Shown here: piece by piece, positions 62,101-64,000 of the stretch
Layout: the number at the start of each line of letters is the position of its first letter
How positions within the stretch are numbered: the first letter of the stretch is position 1
From: Ustilago trichophora
Taxonomy: Eukaryota > Basidiomycota > Ustilaginomycetes > Ustilaginales > Ustilaginaceae
Assembly: GCA_900323505.1 (NCBI GenBank)
Contig: OOIN01000025.1
Span: 1 to 64,000 of the forward strand
Length of the DNA stretch: 64,000 nt
Reading direction: 5' to 3'
Program-made: the position numbers and the translations under genes
The notes under the pieces: model-generated
Seen by the model: only the letters and a program-made list of their open reading frames with translations
Told to the model about the DNA's origin: nothing
Database searches by the model: none

Positions 62101-64000
62101 TGACGACGCGGACGGTCAGGTTCTTGCCGCAGAACTTGCGCACCTCCTTCTCCCACTGCTTGCAAAGATGGCCGGGGACAATGATGAGCGTGGCGCGAGT
62201 AGGGATGTAGGTGCCGTCTTCGCCGGCGGGGAGTGCGGGCAGTTCGCGGCGGTGAGGGGAGGAAGCGATGAGGGCGAGAGAGATACAGGTCTTACCGTAA
62301 CCGACAGCGTCGGCCAACACACCTCCGCGGACAGTGATGGGTCGAACGGCCCGGCCCTCTGCACGCCAGCCGAGGGGATCGAGCAGACCTTCCGAGATCT
62401 CTTCCTCGTGGAAAGGCTGTACGTTGGCCTCTTCCTGTTTCAGCATCCATGTGAGCGATCGTTTCTGCTCTCTTCGCAGCTGAAGTGCAAAGAGACCCGG
62501 CGTCGGCGCTTCAGCGTCCTGTCGGTTGCTGCGGAGCGTGTAGCGAGGCAATCTAAACATGTCGATCGAACGATCGAGCTTGGTGAGACGCCACGAGAGC
62601 TCGACAGCGCCTGCATTCTTAGACGGAGGCAATCGCGACACGGCGCGATGCATCAAGGTGGCGGCATTGAGTCCGAAGCGGACCTGTGCAACGTCATCCT
62701 TGAGACGCAACTGAACGACAAAGGGTGAGGGACGGTTCTTGAGCGCCTGCTCGTAGGGACCTGCCTGCATCGTGTTCTCCACAGGGATGACGGGCTTGCC
62801 TGGAATCGCCAGCCACTGGATGTCGGGCTCGGAAGGCGCACATCGTGCGCAGTTGGCAGTGGCACAATCGAACGGATCGTGCTTGGCGGGCATCCAGCTG
62901 TCCAGTGCATCGACGTCGGGCAGACGTTCCACCAGCCAAGCAAGGTGGCTGAAGGTAGTGTTGGTCTTGTGCAGCAGATCCACTTGACCCCACACGCCAT
63001 CGGCAGGCCAGATGCGGTCCATGCCTCGGCCCAGTACAGGCGCTTCGCAGGTCAAGACGGCCACCGAAGAAGTGCAGTCCTCCTCGCGCAGATCCAGGTC
63101 GTAGGTCTGCTTGGGGATTGCCATCTTTCCGTCTACACCAGTACCAGCGCGCACGCTGAAAGAAGTGGCCTTCCGCCAAGCTCCCGAGATGGTCAGCTTG
63201 ACATTTTCTTCGACCTCCTCCTTGCCTGGCACTGCAAGGGCGGGCCGCCATCCAGGCTCGAGCTGTGCCACCGAGACACGCTCGAGCGGATACGGCCAGC
63301 GCGAGGTATCGGTAGAAAAGACGAAGCGATCCGCAGCCTGATCCTTGAATCGATCCGTGTCGATGAAGAGGAAGAGCCGTCGATGGTTGGAAGCGTCTTG
63401 GTCACCTCGGCGGACGTGAAGGGCGCCGCATGCAGTACCGCACTGTTCGAGCAGGTCATAGGCACCATCGATATCGGCATCCAACAGACCTTTGATACTT
63501 TCGGGTACTTTGACGTGCATCTCCGAGTATCGGAGCTTGTCTGAAAACTTGCCGCCCAGACCCATGGCGCTCTGCCAGGTCTGCACCTGCGGACCCGCAC
63601 TGCGCACCGTGACGGTGGCGACCTTGGTGGTGGGCAGACACAGCTCCCACTGTCCATGGAGAAGATCCACGTTTTCTGCCTTGGCGTTCAGAGCCATACG
63701 CGCCACAGGCTGGATGAGCAGCTTGCGCAGCGGACTGCCGGCGGGTTCGTCGACGGCGGGATCCACGAGAATGCGCCAGTGCGGCTCGATGGGGTCGAGA
63801 AGCAGATCGAGGCGTGCACCCGGTGCAGCAAATTGAGCCTGCCAGACTTTTTGTCGGAGCAGCGACTGGAAGCGGAACTCGGCTGATTCGAGCACCTCGA
63901 CGACGCGCTTGTTCCATCGCTTGGCGACCGAGTCGTTGTCAAAGGGCAGATCCTTCATGAGCGACGAGACAATGTCGTTGGTCAGCCCCTTGGCCTCGAG
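59141..64000 (-). CDS. Large SNF2-family ATPase with RING finger (Rad5/Rad16/SHPRH-like), partial
   Basis: The open frame runs from the stop at 59141 through an internal Met at 63958 to the right edge of the window, so the N-terminus is missing; at least 1605 residues are visible. A long N-terminal region (about 500 residues) without clear domains precedes lobe 1: GVLADAVGYGKTCISLAL (motif I), VIVDEFHYIG (motif II, DEFH), KWILSGTPPTADFADV. A RING-like Cys/His cluster follows (VCPAAKCKHEG ... STCGHSGCKECVLREAYIGKCPTEGC), then lobe 2: RALVFCQFETLTATVAEAL, VLLLNVEDESAAGSNL, QAIGRCVRYGQMKKVFVWRL. After the helicase there is REGDVVTAVNGETVKS, a possible PDZ-like segment, and a nuclear-localisation-rich acidic tail. 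RING plus SNF2 suggests a ubiquitin ligase-coupled DNA translocase in repair; the exact orthologue is uncertain. Confidence 0.88.
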   Translation of the reverse strand, partial: LEAKGLTNDIVSSLMKDLPFDNDSVAKRWNKRVVEVLESAEFRFQSLLRQKVWQAQFAAPGARLDLLLDPIEPHWRILVDPAVDEPAGSPLRKLLIQPVARMALNAKAENVDLLHGQWELCLPTTKVATVTVRSAGPQVQTWQSAMGLGGKFSDKLRYSEMHVKVPESIKGLLDADIDGAYDLLEQCGTACGALHVRRGDQDASNHRRLFLFIDTDRFKDQAADRFVFSTDTSRWPYPLERVSVAQLEPGWRPALAVPGKEEVEENVKLTISGAWRKATSFSVRAGTGVDGKMAIPKQTYDLDLREEDCTSSVAVLTCEAPVLGRGMDRIWPADGVWGQVDLLHKTNTTFSHLAWLVERLPDVDALDSWMPAKHDPFDCATANCARCAPSEPDIQWLAIPGKPVIPVENTMQAGPYEQALKNRPSPFVVQLRLKDDVAQVRFGLNAATLMHRAVSRLPPSKNAGAVELSWRLTKLDRSIDMFRLPRYTLRSNRQDAEAPTPGLFALQLRREQKRSLTWMLKQEEANVQPFHEEEISEGLLDPLGWRAEGRAVRPITVRGGVLADAVGYGKTCISLALIASSPHRRELPALPAGEDGTYIPTRATLIIVPGHLCKQWEKEVRKFCGKNLTVRVVTSKGELNKLTVRTVLNCDILIMSVTVYKSDAYWETLASIAASNPLPNRAGRFFNAALKKSLEALKNRVRELTGESGVRQLLRSIRDKVDFDDSHLTTHKARSRLKGKAYADANAANGKAGDEEVDSEDDDKELKAAAKKGTKSKALPKELQSSNKKDPDPWGLSSSSVQRDWHNMTCPPLEMFMWNRVIVDEFHYIGETMDRTLAGVTSLQARSKWILSGTPPTADFADVKSIAVFLNVHLGVDDDADTTKDSVRKAREKMRTAAEKFNNFREMHSPAWHHRRQEVAQRFLDRFVRSNEPEIGELPSQQLIKPIRLPAAESALYLELAHAIENLDLRHQRKVFKARPKAAKAKIAAAKEFIDDDSDSDSGKKKRPAEEVKRKQGDPQLEMSHRDQRLIDTLGSSASPEEALLKRASVYDDFAGVDLDAMEGVNNAIKACEYIVRERRKQLADCREQLERELPVALEQHLLVLHHFGYRDENRQAFADYVRNAHNAAWGDKESKQMVREILDAANCTMASVTRSAAKAHFSKSGVLQAALKRRAKERAASEKGSAGGGDDDGAKKKMDPKAAAWAEEYHLRALVHQLTRLRNELVGRVNALRFFTMIRDCQRAHLEGVHVQVVCPAAKCKHEGKALPLSEVSISSTCGHSGCKECVLREAYIGKCPTEGCAALAKPTSIVQASSLGAEDDGKATRYGTKLALLCALLRRIPSNERALVFCQFETLTATVAEALSAYGISFVQLTGTAKRRSDLLEAYQEESGARVLLLNVEDESAAGSNLTVANHVIFVGPLLKQEQQQYDATMTQAIGRCVRYGQMKKVFVWRLISMETIDQEVLEKRERLKIVGKDEEGKREVREGDVVTAVNGETVKSTLMVEELDGEFAAALGGQLVLQDVGVLKRKRGDEEMGKGKRKRQEKPKAKVKKSKRVESDEEEEEEAEMSQSEVDDDDDDGVEIVEEASTPAKGRRARVAKGRGRAILLSDDDDNE

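Noticed and set aside
60212..62728. 838-aa plus-strand ORF antisense to the RING-SNF2 gene
   Set aside because: No domain, while the minus strand has ordered helicase and RING motifs.
1..64000. CRISPR arrays, rRNA, tRNA genes
   Set aside because: Repeats present are telomeric, minisatellite or microsatellite; no cloverleaf with convincing A/B boxes or rRNA-like sequence was noticed by eye. A tRNAscan-SE run would be decisive for tRNAs.

Overview
The window is one end of a fungal chromosome. It opens with 25 perfect CCCTAA repeats. The protein-coding content points to a basidiomycete smut-type yeast (Ustilaginomycotina, probably Ustilaginaceae): compact genes with zero to five short introns (about 75-105 nt), class I myosin, an alpha-aminoadipate-pathway homocitrate synthase, a bacteriorhodopsin-type opsin and an RTA1-family protein. 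The species assignment is inference; no ribosomal or marker gene is present.

Subtelomere (1-5.8 kb). The telomere abuts directly a broken retroelement whose reverse transcriptase is cut between motif B and the catalytic YxDD motif (minus strand, gag-like ORF 1336-2598, pol about 151-1430). Further in lies a duplicated module with a 21-bp minisatellite (copy A 3805-4240, copy B 4951-5282). Between the two copies are a 33-bp interstitial telomere tract (4242-4274) and a second truncated element made of a 388-bp LTR plus a gag start. The simplest reading is two rounds of retroelement truncation, each capped by telomere repeats.

Chromosome arm (6-64 kb). In order: EamA/DMT transporter (+); dolichyl-diphosphatase fused to a riboflavin-pathway deaminase (-); OTU-family deubiquitinase (+, six exons); homocitrate synthase (-); a 1.07-kb TA-flanked inverted-repeat transposon; alkaline phosphatase (-); nickel/cobalt transporter (+); a decayed fragment and then an intact 1213-aa P-loop NTPase / PD-(D/E)xK-like nuclease protein resembling Crinkler-type (CR) effectors (+); a Baeyer-Villiger-like flavin monooxygenase (-); DEAH RNA helicase (+); myosin-I (+); secreted GH78-like rhamnosidase (-); RTA1-like membrane protein (+); microbial opsin (-); uroporphyrinogen-III synthase (-); ERG26 (+); class-V PLP enzyme (+); LSH/HELLS-type SNF2 ATPase with three AT-hooks (-); a seven-TM protein of unknown function (+); and a large SNF2/RING ATPase running off the right edge (-).

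Most genes are unrelated housekeeping or transport functions. The parts that look least ordinary are the subtelomeric repair history, the NTPase-nuclease gene with its relic, the dolichyl-diphosphatase/deaminase fusion, and an opsin lacking the usual proton-donor carboxylate. No tRNA, rRNA or CRISPR array was recognised.
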